NCBI GenBank assembly: GCA_900320225.1
Contig: ONRL01000008.1
Coordinates: 1 to 48,274, forward strand
From: an uncultured Lentisphaerota bacterium
GTDB taxonomy: Bacteria; Verrucomicrobiota; Kiritimatiellia; RFP12; UBA1067
DNA: 48,274 bases
Direction: 5' to 3'
Every line of letters begins with the position of its first letter. Position 1 is the stretch's first letter. This document shows positions 25,031-33,639 of the stretch, piece by piece. The position numbers and the translations under genes were made by a program. A model generated the notes under the pieces. The model was not told where the DNA came from and did no database searches. It saw only the letters and a list, made by a program, of their open reading frames with translations.

Positions 25031-25936
25031 TCACGCCTTGACTGCGCCGTGTCCGGGACTCATCTGCTCGCCGAGCAGGTTCGACTCGCCCGAGGATTCA
25101 AATCCCTGCACCCAGCCGCGCGTGAAGCCGAAATCCGACGCTGCCTCCGCGGCAAGGTCGTATTCCTCCTCCGTGACGGGGCGGTCGAAGGGCGGCGTCT
25201 CACGCGCCTTGTAGACGGGCGTATACTGGCTCATCACGGCCACGTGGAGATCGGTGAATCCCTCGCCCGCGAGCCAGGCAAGGTTCTCGGCCGCTTCCTC
25301 GGCATGGCCCGGCAGCACGAGAATGCGCACGATCACGCCGCGCGTTGCGGCGCCGGGGGCATCGGAGTCGAGCGGTCCGAGCGTATCGTGCAGGTAGCGG
25401 ATCGCCGCGCGGTTCGCCGTCACGTAGCCCGGCGCGGCGGAGGCCGCGCGCGCCGTCTCGTCGTTCGCGTAGCGCATGTCGATGAGCGCGATGTCGCAGA
25501 GGTCACGGTATTCGGCCAGCGTCTCGACCGTCTCATAGCCGGATGAGTTCCATACGAAAGGAAGGCGGATGCCCTCTGCGAGCAAGGGCGCGACGGCTTC
25601 GCGGATGAAGGGGAGATAGGGCGTGGGCGAAACCAAGTTCCAGTTCGAGCAGTTGTCTTTTACGGCGAGGTCGCGCAGGATCTCCGTGAGGCGCGCCACG
25701 GGGATGTCCTTGCCCTCGCCGTTCCAACTCCACGGGGAGTTCTGGCAGTAGAGGCACTTCATCGTGCAGCGCGAGAAGAACACGCAGCCCGAGCCGCGCG
25801 GTCCTACAAGCGGCGGTTCCTCGCCGAAGTGCGGGCCCCAGCGGAACACGCGCGGCTGCGCGCCGGCGCGGCAGAATCCAACCGCGCCGGACGCGCGGTC
25901 GGCGCGGCAGCGGCGCGGACAAAGTTCGCAGGGCAT
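25031..25936 (-). CDS. Radical SAM protein, PflX/COG1313-like (pyruvate formate-lyase activating-enzyme related)
   Basis: 301 residues from the ATG at 25936, chosen because GTGGAG lies 6 bases upstream; a GTG at 25948 would add four residues. The radical SAM CxxxCxxC motif is CTMKCLYC (Cys 57, 61, 64) followed by QN. An N-terminal Cys cluster (CELCPRRC...GFC) precedes it, as in the COG1313 proteins. FVWNSSGYE and the LVLPGHAEEA segment fit the SAM-binding half-barrel. Its substrate is unknown. It is the last gene of psd-pssA-radical SAM with a gap of ~19 bases, an association I cannot explain. Confidence 0.85.
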   Translation of the reverse strand: MPCELCPRRCRADRASGAVGFCRAGAQPRVFRWGPHFGEEPPLVGPRGSGCVFFSRCTMKCLYCQNSPWSWNGEGKDIPVARLTEILRDLAVKDNCSNWNLVSPTPYLPFIREAVAPLLAEGIRLPFVWNSSGYETVETLAEYRDLCDIALIDMRYANDETARAASAAPGYVTANRAAIRYLHDTLGPLDSDAPGAATRGVIVRILVLPGHAEEAAENLAWLAGEGFTDLHVAVMSQYTPVYKARETPPFDRPVTEEEYDLAAEAASDFGFTRGWVQGFESSGESNLLGEQMSPGHGAVKA

Positions 25937-25955
25937 GGAAGGCTCCACGAAGTTG

Positions 25956-26873
25956 TTAGGCGGAGACGGACGGCGCGGAAGGCTCGGCCGTTTCGGACAC
26001 GGGATGGTCGCGGAAGTATTTCGCGCGGACCTTCAGGAAGATCAGTCCGACGAACGGCACCGTGAGGATGTAACCCGCGCCGACGACGCCGAGCGTGAGC
26101 CAGAAGTTCGTGGCAAGGAAAGCGATCAGCAGGAGACACGCCGCCGTGGTCGGCAGGAGATAGGCGCGCGAGATGTGGACGGACTTCAGGGAGATCGTCG
26201 GCAGACGGCTCGCCATCAGGATGCCGATGAAGAGCAGCATGGACATGCCGAACCAGGGATTCTGGAAGGCGCTGCTCATCAGCGGCGCGGTTTCCTTGAC
26301 CGTGAAGGACAAGGCGAGAATCGCAGGCGTCAGCACCATCCAGCAACCACCGGGCGCGGGTACGCCCAGGAAGAAGTTCTTCCAGTACGGGATGGTCGGC
26401 TGTTCGAGCATCGTGTTGAAGCGCGCGAGGCGGAAGGCGTCGCAGAGCGCATAGAAAAGCGCCGAGCCGAGCAGGAGGTTCTTGACGTGGTGGGGCATGT
26501 CGGGCTGACCCGACAGACACCAGAAGTACATATACATCGCCGGCGCCACGCCGAAGTTCACGAAGTCGGCGAGGGAGTCGAGCTCTGCGCCGAGCTTCGA
26601 ACTCGCGTTGAGGAGACGCGCCACGCGACCGTCCATCGCGTCGCAGATGCAGGCGACGAGCAGGGCGAGAAGCCCCATAAACCAATCGCGCGGCGAGGCG
26701 GGCGTGCCGCCCAGCGTCTTCGCGAAGTTCGTCGCGCTGATGACGATGCTGGTAATGCCCGCGCAGGCGGCGATGGAGGTGATGAGGTTGGGCGCGATGG
26801 ACCGCAGCGGAACCCGGTCGCGCAACGCGGGACGGTTCTTGCGTTTACGACCTCTTAGACGGAATTTGCTCAT
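25956..26873 (-). CDS. pssA: CDP-diacylglycerol-serine O-phosphatidyltransferase
   Basis: 305 residues with about eight hydrophobic helices. The CDP-alcohol phosphotransferase motif D-G-x2-A-R-x8-G-x3-D-x3-D is exact in DAMDGRVARLLNASSKLGAE followed by LDSLADF. A basic N-terminus (KFRLRGRKRKNR) precedes the first helix. The start overlaps the psd stop (ATGA). It makes phosphatidylserine, which the upstream decarboxylase turns into phosphatidylethanolamine. Confidence 0.95.
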   Translation of the reverse strand: MSKFRLRGRKRKNRPALRDRVPLRSIAPNLITSIAACAGITSIVISATNFAKTLGGTPASPRDWFMGLLALLVACICDAMDGRVARLLNASSKLGAELDSLADFVNFGVAPAMYMYFWCLSGQPDMPHHVKNLLLGSALFYALCDAFRLARFNTMLEQPTIPYWKNFFLGVPAPGGCWMVLTPAILALSFTVKETAPLMSSAFQNPWFGMSMLLFIGILMASRLPTISLKSVHISRAYLLPTTAACLLLIAFLATNFWLTLGVVGAGYILTVPFVGLIFLKVRAKYFRDHPVSETAEPSAPSVSA

Positions 26874-27610
26874 TTGATGTGTCCCAGTATGGTTTCGCCG
26901 GCCACCATGACCTGGCCGACGCGCACAACCGGCTCCGCGCCGGCGGGCAGGTAGACGTCAAGGCGCGACCCGAAGCGGATGAGGCCGAAGCGTTCGGCCG
27001 CCGCAAGGGAGGCGCCTTCCTTCACAAAGGGGACGATGCGTTTGGCCACGAGGCCCGCAATCTGCACAACGCCGTACTTCACGCCGGACGGCGTCTCCAT
27101 CAGGTAACAGCAGCGCTCGTTGTCCGTGGACGCCTTGTCAAGCGAAGCGTTGAGAAACTTACCGGACACATGCGCCATCTTGAGGATCTTCGCGGCCGTG
27201 GGCATGCGGTTCACGTGCACGTTCATCACGCTCATGAACACGCTCACGCGCCAGTATTCCGCGGCGGGGTCGAGTCCGACGGCGGCGGCGTCCAACTCCG
27301 CGGGGAGCGGATACTTCCCGATGAGGCAGATGCGCCCGTCAGCCGGCGACAGCACGGCGGAGGGGTCGTCCGGCGGGTAGCGTTCGGGGTCGCGGAAGAA
27401 AAGGAACACGCCGTAGCTCAGCAGGAACAGCGGCAGCGAGAACAGTCCGAGGATGAAGGCCGTGAGCGGGTGGAAGAACCAGAGGGCGATAACGCCTCCG
27501 GCGAAGAAAAAGGCAAGCACGAGCGCCGCTGTTCCGAAGCGCATCCCCTCGCGGTTGATGTGCGGGAACAGGTGGGCCGACGTCGAAAAATCTGGTTTGG
27601 CTTCATTCAT
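26870..27610 (-). CDS. psd: Phosphatidylserine decarboxylase proenzyme
   Basis: 246 residues. I chose the ATG at 27610 (MNEAKPDFS) because the frame upstream crosses a promoter. An N-terminal hydrophobic hairpin (residues ~25-70) anchors it. The core has LSPADGRI, SVFMSVMNVHVNRMP and the C-terminal RFGSRLDVYLP, where cleavage before the Ser of GS creates the pyruvoyl cofactor; this is the short archaeal/Bacillus-type site, not the LGST of E. coli. It is first in the operon with pssA. Confidence 0.94.
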   Translation of the reverse strand: MNEAKPDFSTSAHLFPHINREGMRFGTAALVLAFFFAGGVIALWFFHPLTAFILGLFSLPLFLLSYGVFLFFRDPERYPPDDPSAVLSPADGRICLIGKYPLPAELDAAAVGLDPAAEYWRVSVFMSVMNVHVNRMPTAAKILKMAHVSGKFLNASLDKASTDNERCCYLMETPSGVKYGVVQIAGLVAKRIVPFVKEGASLAAAERFGLIRFGSRLDVYLPAGAEPVVRVGQVMVAGETILGHIK

Positions 27611-27617
27611 GGGTAGA

Positions 27618-27646
27618 ATTATCCCATTTTCTCGGGCGCTATGCAA
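27618..27646 (-). promoter_or_regulatory. Promoter of psd-pssA-radical SAM (leaderless)
   Basis: On the minus strand TTGCAT (27641-27646) lies 17 bases before GATAAT (27618-27623), which is preceded by TGG. Only TCTACCC separates the -10 from the ATG at 27610, so the transcript should start at the start codon. No ribosome site is present. Confidence 0.65.
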
Positions 27647-27680
27647 TAGGAAAATCTTGGAAGGGGGAATGGGCCATTTT

Positions 27681-27696
27681 TGGTATACTATCCGCA
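27681..27696 (+). promoter_or_regulatory. Extended -10 promoter of the lipoprotein gene
   Basis: TTTTTGG-TATACT-ATCCGC-A, a near-exact copy of the window-wide motif. The -10 is at 27684-27689 and the presumed +1 at 27696. The 21-base leader carries AAAGGAG before the GTG start. Confidence 0.75.
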
Positions 27697-27716
27697 ACCC
27701 CACGAAAGGAGTTGCC

Positions 27717-28895
27717 GTGAAACGCAGATCTGCCATCAGCCCTTTGCTCTGTGCCGCCGCGCTTGTGGCGTGCGGTGCCTGCACGTCCACGCCCCCCGCG
27801 AAGCTGGAGGATGTCCGCGCCGCCGGACGGCGCATCCGCGAGCGCGAGCCCGGAAAGCCCGTGGGCGGACAGGGCACGCTCGCCGAGGCGAAGTCGTTCG
27901 CCGCCTCGGGGGAGAGCGAGGAAATCGACTTCTGGCGCCTGACGTCCGTTCCCTCGTCCGCCGAGCTCGCGGAGCTGCGCGCCGCGTTCGACGGCGCGGG
28001 TGGACGCGCCGTGCAGATCCTCCGTCCCGGCGAGGAGTTCCGTCCCGTTTCGCCCACGCACGCCCTCAAGGTGTCCGGTGACCTGCCGGGCGACGTCCTC
28101 CTCACGGGCACGGACCGTGTGCTGCGCGTGGGGCCGGGCGGACACGTCGCGTGGGAGAAGCGCGGCTGCGGCAACGTCCATTGCGCCTGTGTCCACGGCA
28201 ACTTCGTCTACTATTCGAACGGTGCCGTCTACCGCGTCCCCCGCACGGGTACGGCGTGGAGCAACCCCGAGCGCGTGTGGATGCCCGCGAACGTCGTGGG
28301 GGGTGGCGTGCTTTGCTTCGACATGACGCCCGAGGGATCGCTCGTGATGGCCGTCAACTCCACCTGCGAGGTCGTGGAGCTCGACCTCCGCTCGCGCATC
28401 GAGCTCGCGCGCTTTGCCGTGGACGCGCGGAACACCGAGGGCAAGTTGCCACCGCCGCACGGACGCATTCGCTGCGCGCACAAGACCGCGTCTGGCACCT
28501 ACCTCGTCGCCTGCGCCGGCGCCGAGACGGTGCGCGAGTTCGACCGCGCCGGACAGGTCGTGTGGTCCGTGAAGGCGCCCGCGTTCGTGTTCGACGCCGT
28601 GCGGCGCCCGAACGGCAACACAGTGGTTTCGCACGTCACGGGCCTCACCGAGTACACGCCCGATGGCACGGCCTGCTGGACGCTGAAGCCGGAGGACGTG
28701 CCGGACCTCAAGGCCGCGAACTTCACCGCGCTCCAGCTGCGTCCGAACGGAAACCTCGTGGTCGGCACCTGGGCGAACGGTGCGGCCGACGCCTCGCACG
28801 CCGGTGCGTTCGAAGTGACGCCCGAGAAGAAGGTCGTCTGGTCGCTCGCCTCCTCGACGGACGTCAACATGATGAGCGCGCGGAGGCTCGATTGA
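27717..28895 (+). CDS. Putative lipoprotein with beta-propeller-like repeats
   Basis: 392 residues from a GTG with AAAGGAG 5 bases upstream. The signal peptide ends in ALVACGAC; Cys 19 or Cys 22 could be lipidated. The C-terminal ~300 residues show repeated W(E/S).. blades: GHVAWEKRG, AGQVVWSVKAP, DGTACWTLKP and EKKVVWSLASS, spaced about 45-60 residues apart, with (R)PNGN turns. This resembles arylsulfotransferase- or PQQ-like propellers that bind rather than cut sugars. I do not recognise a specific family. It precedes the PL11 fusion gene, separated by an inverted repeat. Confidence 0.7.
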   Translation: MKRRSAISPLLCAAALVACGACTSTPPAKLEDVRAAGRRIREREPGKPVGGQGTLAEAKSFAASGESEEIDFWRLTSVPSSAELAELRAAFDGAGGRAVQILRPGEEFRPVSPTHALKVSGDLPGDVLLTGTDRVLRVGPGGHVAWEKRGCGNVHCACVHGNFVYYSNGAVYRVPRTGTAWSNPERVWMPANVVGGGVLCFDMTPEGSLVMAVNSTCEVVELDLRSRIELARFAVDARNTEGKLPPPHGRIRCAHKTASGTYLVACAGAETVREFDRAGQVVWSVKAPAFVFDAVRRPNGNTVVSHVTGLTEYTPDGTACWTLKPEDVPDLKAANFTALQLRPNGNLVVGTWANGAADASHAGAFEVTPEKKVVWSLASSTDVNMMSARRLD

Positions 28896-28905
28896 TCCGA
28901 GATTC

Positions 28906-28978
28906 TTTGCCGCAAAGAACGCAAAGTGCGCAAAGCAATGTTATGATCTTTGCGTTCTCTGCGTTCTTTGCGGCGAAA
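28906..28978. repeat. Inverted repeat element, CTTTGCGGC family
   Basis: The left arm (28906-28935) and the right arm (28948-28978) are near-complete complements around a 12-base AT-rich loop; the core is GCCGCAAAGAACGCA. It could act as a terminator for the lipoprotein gene. Diverged AT-richer relatives are at 38666 and 47343. Confidence 0.75.
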
Positions 28979-29008
28979 CAAATAATGGCAGTATTCTGAA
29001 GGAAAGTT

Positions 29009-32000
29009 ATGATGAAAAAGGTGATGATGTTGATTGTGGCCGTACTCACCGGCAGCGTGTTCGCGGGGCCGGACGTGATGGCGATGTGGGGCGCGGACGA
29101 CGCGCGCGCGAAGAAGGTGCTGGCGGCGCTCGCCGACGAAGGCGAGTGCTACGTGATCGCGTCGGCGACGAATGCGGCGTCGTGCCGCGCGACGCTCGCG
29201 CGCTTGAAAAGCCGCTGCGTGGTCGTGTGCGCGGACGGCGGCGCGATGCTGCGCGAGATCCTCGCCACGCCCGAGGGCGCGAAGCTCGTCGCGAAGAAGG
29301 TGAGCAAGGTCGTCAGCACGACGATGCTCCCCGAGCTGCGCGTGCCGGTGGAGGTGGTGGAGGGCGGCCCCGCGTTTGCCGCTTTCGCGGCGGTGCGCCC
29401 GCGGCGCGTGGGACGCTTCCCCGCCTCGGTGATCGATTCGGTGCTTGACGAGCTCGCGGCGCGCACGCCGCGGCGTCTGCGTCCCGACGTGATCGAGAAC
29501 GCGCGTACGCGTTGCGAGAAGACCGCGACGGGCGTGCGCCTCGCGCGCGACGGGAAGACGATCTGGAACTTCGAGATCGACAATCCGGAGGGGCGTCCGT
29601 TCATCCACCCGATGTACCTGCCGTCCGGCGCGCCGCTGACGGACATCCGCCCGAAAGACCACGTGTGGCACCTCGGCTGCTGGTTCTCGTGGAAGTTCAT
29701 CAACGGCGTCAACTACTGGGAGCCGGCGGATGCGAAGCGCACGGGATGCGAGCCGGAAGGGCGCACGCGCGTGGTGAAGAAGTCCGTCGCCTGCGACGGC
29801 GCGGCCTGCACGGTGGAACTTACGCTCGACTACGGTCCGCGCGCTGGGAAAGAAGCGGTGCTGGACGAGATGCGCACGGTCGTGTTCGATCCGCCCGACC
29901 CGAAGGGCGGCTACACCGTGACGTTCCGCCACACGTTCACCGCGCGCACGGACGTGACGCTCGACCGCACGCCGCCGCACGGCTCCACCGAGAAGGGCAA
30001 GTGGGGCGGCGGCTACGCGGGCTTCACGATGCGCCTCGATCCCGCTGCCGCGAAGGCATTCGGCGTGCGCGGATTTGCGGGCGGCACCACGCCCGCCGCC
30101 GTGACCGGCGTGGAGCGCACGTGGCTCGACTTCGTGAATCCCGCGAACGGCGAAGGCGTCACGCTCACACAGCTCGCCGCGCCCGACACTGCGCGCTTCT
30201 ACTCGTGGCCCGACCAGCGGATGATCAATCCCTCGCCCGTCTACGCCGGCCCGATTACCCTCAAGAAGGGCGAGACGCTTACGCTCGCCTATCGCCTCGC
30301 CGTGCATGCGAACCGCGCGGTCGTGAAAAACGGCTTCGCGGCGCGTCCCGTGGAGCCGATGAACCGCGGGCTCGTCGCGACCGTGGGCGAGAAGGGCACG
30401 TACGTCTCGTGGCGTCTCCTCGACACGGACGCCCCCGACGCCGCGTTCAACCTCTGGCGCAAGGTCGGCGACAAGGTGGAGAAAGTGAACACCGCGCCGA
30501 TCCGCCAGACGACCGATTTCCTCGTCGAGGGCTGCGCGGACGCGGCCGCCTGCTATTCGCTTGACCGCGCGGCCTGGACGCCCGTGCGCATCCCGCACCG
30601 TCCGGGCCAGGCCCCGTACATCTCGATCCCGCTCGCGCAGACGAACGAGACCGTGGCAGCGGTGGGCGTGGGCGACCTCGACGGCGACGGCGCGTACGAC
30701 TACGTGATCAAGACGCCGCGCGGCGGCACCGACCCGTGGGACCTTGTGTGGAGGCCCGCGCCGGACACCTACAAGATGGAGGCCTATTCCTCCACGGGCA
30801 AGTTCCTCTGGCGCAAGGACCAGGGCTGGAACATCGAGATGGGCATCTGGTACTCGCCGTTCCTCGTGGCGGACCTCGACGGTGACGGAAAGGCGGAGGT
30901 GATCACGAAGACCGCGCCGCTTTCGCCCGACTACCGCGACGCGACCGGGCGCGTGCAGAGCGGCCCCGAATACCTCTCCGTGATCGACGGCCTCACGGGC
31001 GAGGAGCGCGCGAAGACGGACTGGATCCCGCGCGACCCGCCCGATCCCGTGGGGGCCTACAACCACTACAACTCGCGCAACCAGCTCGCGCTCGCCTACC
31101 TCGACGGACGCACCCCGTGCATCATCGTGGAGCGCGGCACGTACAACCACATGGTGGTGGAGGCCTACCGCTTCGTGCAGAACCGCCTCGAGCGCCTCTG
31201 GCGCTTCGACAACACGTTCATGCCGCGCCGCTTCAGGGGACAGGGCGACCACGCCTGCCTCTGCGAGGACGTGGATGGCGACGGCTGCGACGAGGTGCTG
31301 ATCGGCTCGCTCACGCTCGACCAGGACGGCACGGTTCTCTGGTGCAACGGGCGCGGACACTCCGACGCGCACTACTACGGCGACATCGACCCCAACCGCC
31401 CCGGCATGGAGCTCGCGTTCGTGTACGAAACCCCGCAGCGCAACGGCGGCGGACTGTTCATGGCCGATCCCGTCACCGGCGAGGAAATCTGGAAACTCCC
31501 CGTGCCGACACACCACGTGCATGGTTGCGGCATCTGTGCGGACATCGCCCCCGAGTATCCCGGTCTTGAGATCTATGGTGAGCAGGTCGGACGCGCCGCC
31601 GGACGCGACAGCAAGAACACGCACCCGCACAGCGACGACCGCTGGTTCTACACGGCGGCGGGCGAGCTGCTCTGCGCCTACACGAACTGCACGTTCAACT
31701 ACGGCTACGGCGTGCGCAACGCGTTCTGGGACGCCGACCTCCAGCGCGAGGTGTTCCGGGGCGCGCTGCGCGACCACGAGGGCGCGTCCGTCTCGCCGCG
31801 CGTGCCGTCGCCGATGATCGTGGCGGACCTCTTCGGCGACTGGCGCGAGGAGTTCATCGCCGCCGTGCCGGGCGAGCTGCGTGTCTATACGACGGACGTT
31901 CCCGCGATGGACCGGCGCGTCACACTCATGCGCGACCGCCCCTACCGCTCGCGCATCCTCATGACGCCGAGCGGCTACGAGCAGCAGCCGATCCTCACCT

Positions 32001-32302
32001 ACGTGCCAAGCGCACGCGACCCGAACCTCTCGCTCCGCCTCGCGCCGAACGCGCGCACAATCCGCCTCGACGTCACCGCGCCGCAGGACCGTCCGCTCAA
32101 GGGACGCCTTTCGGTGTCGTTCACCAACGGCTGGCGCATCGACCTCGGCGACGGTGCTGTGGACCTGCCACCGGGCGGCATCCTCAGCCGTACGTTCAAG
32201 GTGAAGCGTCCGCCGAACCCGCGCGGCCGCTACGACGCCACGCTCACACTCGAGCGCCCGGACGCCCCGCCGCTCGTCCTCCACCAGCCGTACTTCCTCT
32301 GA
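29009..32302 (+). CDS. Secreted DUF6807 (PmoA-like) - PL11 rhamnogalacturonan lyase fusion
   Basis: 1097 residues. A signal peptide (MMLIVAVLTGSVFAG) is followed by an alpha/beta segment of unknown type (residues ~20-150). Residues ~165-440 match DUF6807: FEIDNPEGRPFIHPMYLP, DHVWHLGCWFSWKFINGVNYW and the WLDFVNP strand. Residues ~447-1010 are a PL11 lyase: MNRGLVATVGEKGTYVSWRLL, VGVGDLDGDGAYDYVIK, GIWYSPFLVADLDGDGKAEV and LCEDVDGDGCDEVL, with several DxDGDG calcium sites typical of its propeller. PL11 enzymes cleave the rhamnogalacturonan I backbone of pectin. A beta-sandwich tail follows. AAGGAAAG precedes the start; a second ATG at 29012 is possible. The DUF6807 plus PL11 combination is unusual to me. 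Confidence 0.88.
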   Translation: MMKKVMMLIVAVLTGSVFAGPDVMAMWGADDARAKKVLAALADEGECYVIASATNAASCRATLARLKSRCVVVCADGGAMLREILATPEGAKLVAKKVSKVVSTTMLPELRVPVEVVEGGPAFAAFAAVRPRRVGRFPASVIDSVLDELAARTPRRLRPDVIENARTRCEKTATGVRLARDGKTIWNFEIDNPEGRPFIHPMYLPSGAPLTDIRPKDHVWHLGCWFSWKFINGVNYWEPADAKRTGCEPEGRTRVVKKSVACDGAACTVELTLDYGPRAGKEAVLDEMRTVVFDPPDPKGGYTVTFRHTFTARTDVTLDRTPPHGSTEKGKWGGGYAGFTMRLDPAAAKAFGVRGFAGGTTPAAVTGVERTWLDFVNPANGEGVTLTQLAAPDTARFYSWPDQRMINPSPVYAGPITLKKGETLTLAYRLAVHANRAVVKNGFAARPVEPMNRGLVATVGEKGTYVSWRLLDTDAPDAAFNLWRKVGDKVEKVNTAPIRQTTDFLVEGCADAAACYSLDRAAWTPVRIPHRPGQAPYISIPLAQTNETVAAVGVGDLDGDGAYDYVIKTPRGGTDPWDLVWRPAPDTYKMEAYSSTGKFLWRKDQGWNIEMGIWYSPFLVADLDGDGKAEVITKTAPLSPDYRDATGRVQSGPEYLSVIDGLTGEERAKTDWIPRDPPDPVGAYNHYNSRNQLALAYLDGRTPCIIVERGTYNHMVVEAYRFVQNRLERLWRFDNTFMPRRFRGQGDHACLCEDVDGDGCDEVLIGSLTLDQDGTVLWCNGRGHSDAHYYGDIDPNRPGMELAFVYETPQRNGGGLFMADPVTGEEIWKLPVPTHHVHGCGICADIAPEYPGLEIYGEQVGRAAGRDSKNTHPHSDDRWFYTAAGELLCAYTNCTFNYGYGVRNAFWDADLQREVFRGALRDHEGASVSPRVPSPMIVADLFGDWREEFIAAVPGELRVYTTDVPAMDRRVTLMRDRPYRSRILMTPSGYEQQPILTYVPSARDPNLSLRLAPNARTIRLDVTAPQDRPLKGRLSVSFTNGWRIDLGDGAVDLPPGGILSRTFKVKRPPNPRGRYDATLTLERPDAPPLVLHQPYFL

Positions 32303-32337
32303 TGCGGAGATTTCCGTATCGGAACTCGGGCGAATTA

Positions 32338-32346
32338 TGGTAAACT
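32338..32346 (+). promoter_or_regulatory. Extended -10 promoter of the Tat-exported TIM-barrel gene
   Basis: TATGG-TAAACT followed by AACAGT-A; the -10 is at 32341-32346. The dyad TTCCG-TAT-CGGAA (32312-32324) lies over the -35 region and could be an operator. The leader holds AAAGGA before the ATG at 32383. Confidence 0.6.
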
Positions 32347-32382
32347 AACAGTATCGATTTCAACCACAAAAAAGGAATGACA

Positions 32383-33639
32383 ATGAACAGAAGAGATTTC
32401 TTCAAGTCCGCCGCCGCGTTCGCGGCCGCCGCCGGCGTGGTCGGCACGGCGAAAAAGGCCGAGGCGCATGCCGCGAAGCCGAAGGCCGGCAACAACCCGA
32501 TCTGGCTGATGACGTCGGCCTTTCCCGCCGACGACTTCGACGGCGTCGTGAAGCGCGCGCTCGCCGTCGGCGCGCAGGGCCTTGAGCTCTGCGTGTTCCG
32601 CCGCGACTCCGACCGCACGGACCACGTGGCCACGCACCTCGACTACAAGAACTTCACGCCCGCAAAGGCGAAGTACGTGATCGACACGTGCAACGCGAAG
32701 GGCCTGCGCGTTTCGGTGGGCGCCTACGACAACCTCATCGGCGGCGACTTCCAGGAGACCAACCAGAACCACATCCTGAACCTCATCCGCATCGCGGCGA
32801 TGCTCGGCGGCGACGCGAACGATGTCGTCTGCGGCACGTTCGTAGGCTATGACCAGAAGCTCGGCGCCGAGGACGGCGGCTTCGAGAAGAACCTCGAGAA
32901 GTTCAAGAAGGTGTTCACGCCCATCCTCAAATACGCGAAGGACCTCGGCGTGACGGTGTGCGTCGAGAACTGTCCGATGGAAGGGTGGGTGCCGGCCTCG
33001 TCGCCCGTGTGCTACTGCAATCTCCCCGGCTGCCTCGCCGCGCGCAAGCTCATGTACGCGATCCTCGACGACAGCTCGAACCTCCAGGAGACGTACGACC
33101 CCTCGCACGACATCTGGCAGCACATCGACCCGTCGGACGTGATCAACGCCATGGACTTCAAGAAGCTCCGCCGCATCCACATCAAGGGCACGCGCAACTT
33201 CCCGAACGACGCAGAGGCCGTCAACTGGGGCCGCCTCTTCCCGCGCCAGCGCGTGAGCGACGCCCTCGCCGCGAAGGCCGGTCTCCCCGCGCTCCCGCCC
33301 GATTCGCAGGGTGGCAACTGGGACCGCATGAACTACGAGCCGCGCCTCCCCGGCTTCGGCGGCAGCGACTCGTGCGACTGGACGAAGTTCCTCGAGACCC
33401 TCATGGCGAAGGGCTACAAGTATCCGTTCGTGATCGAGAACGAGGGCTGCAACTCGTCCCACACGGGCAACATGGGCGCGACGATGCAGGGTTTCCGCGC
33501 GACGATCCTCAACACGGCGCCGGTCGTGTGGCCGCTCGGCGAGAACGGCTACGCCTTCGACGCGTCCGCGCTCAAGCCGATGACCGCGTCGCGCGTGGCG
33601 GACCTGCCCGTCGTGACGATGAAGGACCTGGGTGCCTGA
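32383..33639 (+). CDS. Tat-exported sugar isomerase/epimerase-like TIM-barrel protein
   Basis: 418 residues. The ATG at 32383 is 6 bases after AAAGGA; an ATG at 32377 would overlap that site. A twin-arginine signal peptide is clear: MNRRDFFKSAAAFAAAAGVVG. The mature part is an AP-endonuclease-2/xylose-isomerase-like barrel (LAVGAQGLELCVF, GLRVSVGAYDN, TVCVENCPMEGW, ILDDSSNLQETYDPSHDIWQ, RRIHIKGTRNF, YPFVIENEGC), with the Glu, Asp, His and Glu positions where metal ligands usually sit. The substrate is unknown. The next gene starts inside its last codons. Confidence 0.87.
   Translation: MNRRDFFKSAAAFAAAAGVVGTAKKAEAHAAKPKAGNNPIWLMTSAFPADDFDGVVKRALAVGAQGLELCVFRRDSDRTDHVATHLDYKNFTPAKAKYVIDTCNAKGLRVSVGAYDNLIGGDFQETNQNHILNLIRIAAMLGGDANDVVCGTFVGYDQKLGAEDGGFEKNLEKFKKVFTPILKYAKDLGVTVCVENCPMEGWVPASSPVCYCNLPGCLAARKLMYAILDDSSNLQETYDPSHDIWQHIDPSDVINAMDFKKLRRIHIKGTRNFPNDAEAVNWGRLFPRQRVSDALAAKAGLPALPPDSQGGNWDRMNYEPRLPGFGGSDSCDWTKFLETLMAKGYKYPFVIENEGCNSSHTGNMGATMQGFRATILNTAPVVWPLGENGYAFDASALKPMTASRVADLPVVTMKDLGA

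Noticed and set aside
32312-32324. TTCCG-TAT-CGGAA as a definite operator
   Set aside because: The dyad is only five base pairs and occurs once; it is mentioned with the neighbouring promoter but not claimed as a separate site.
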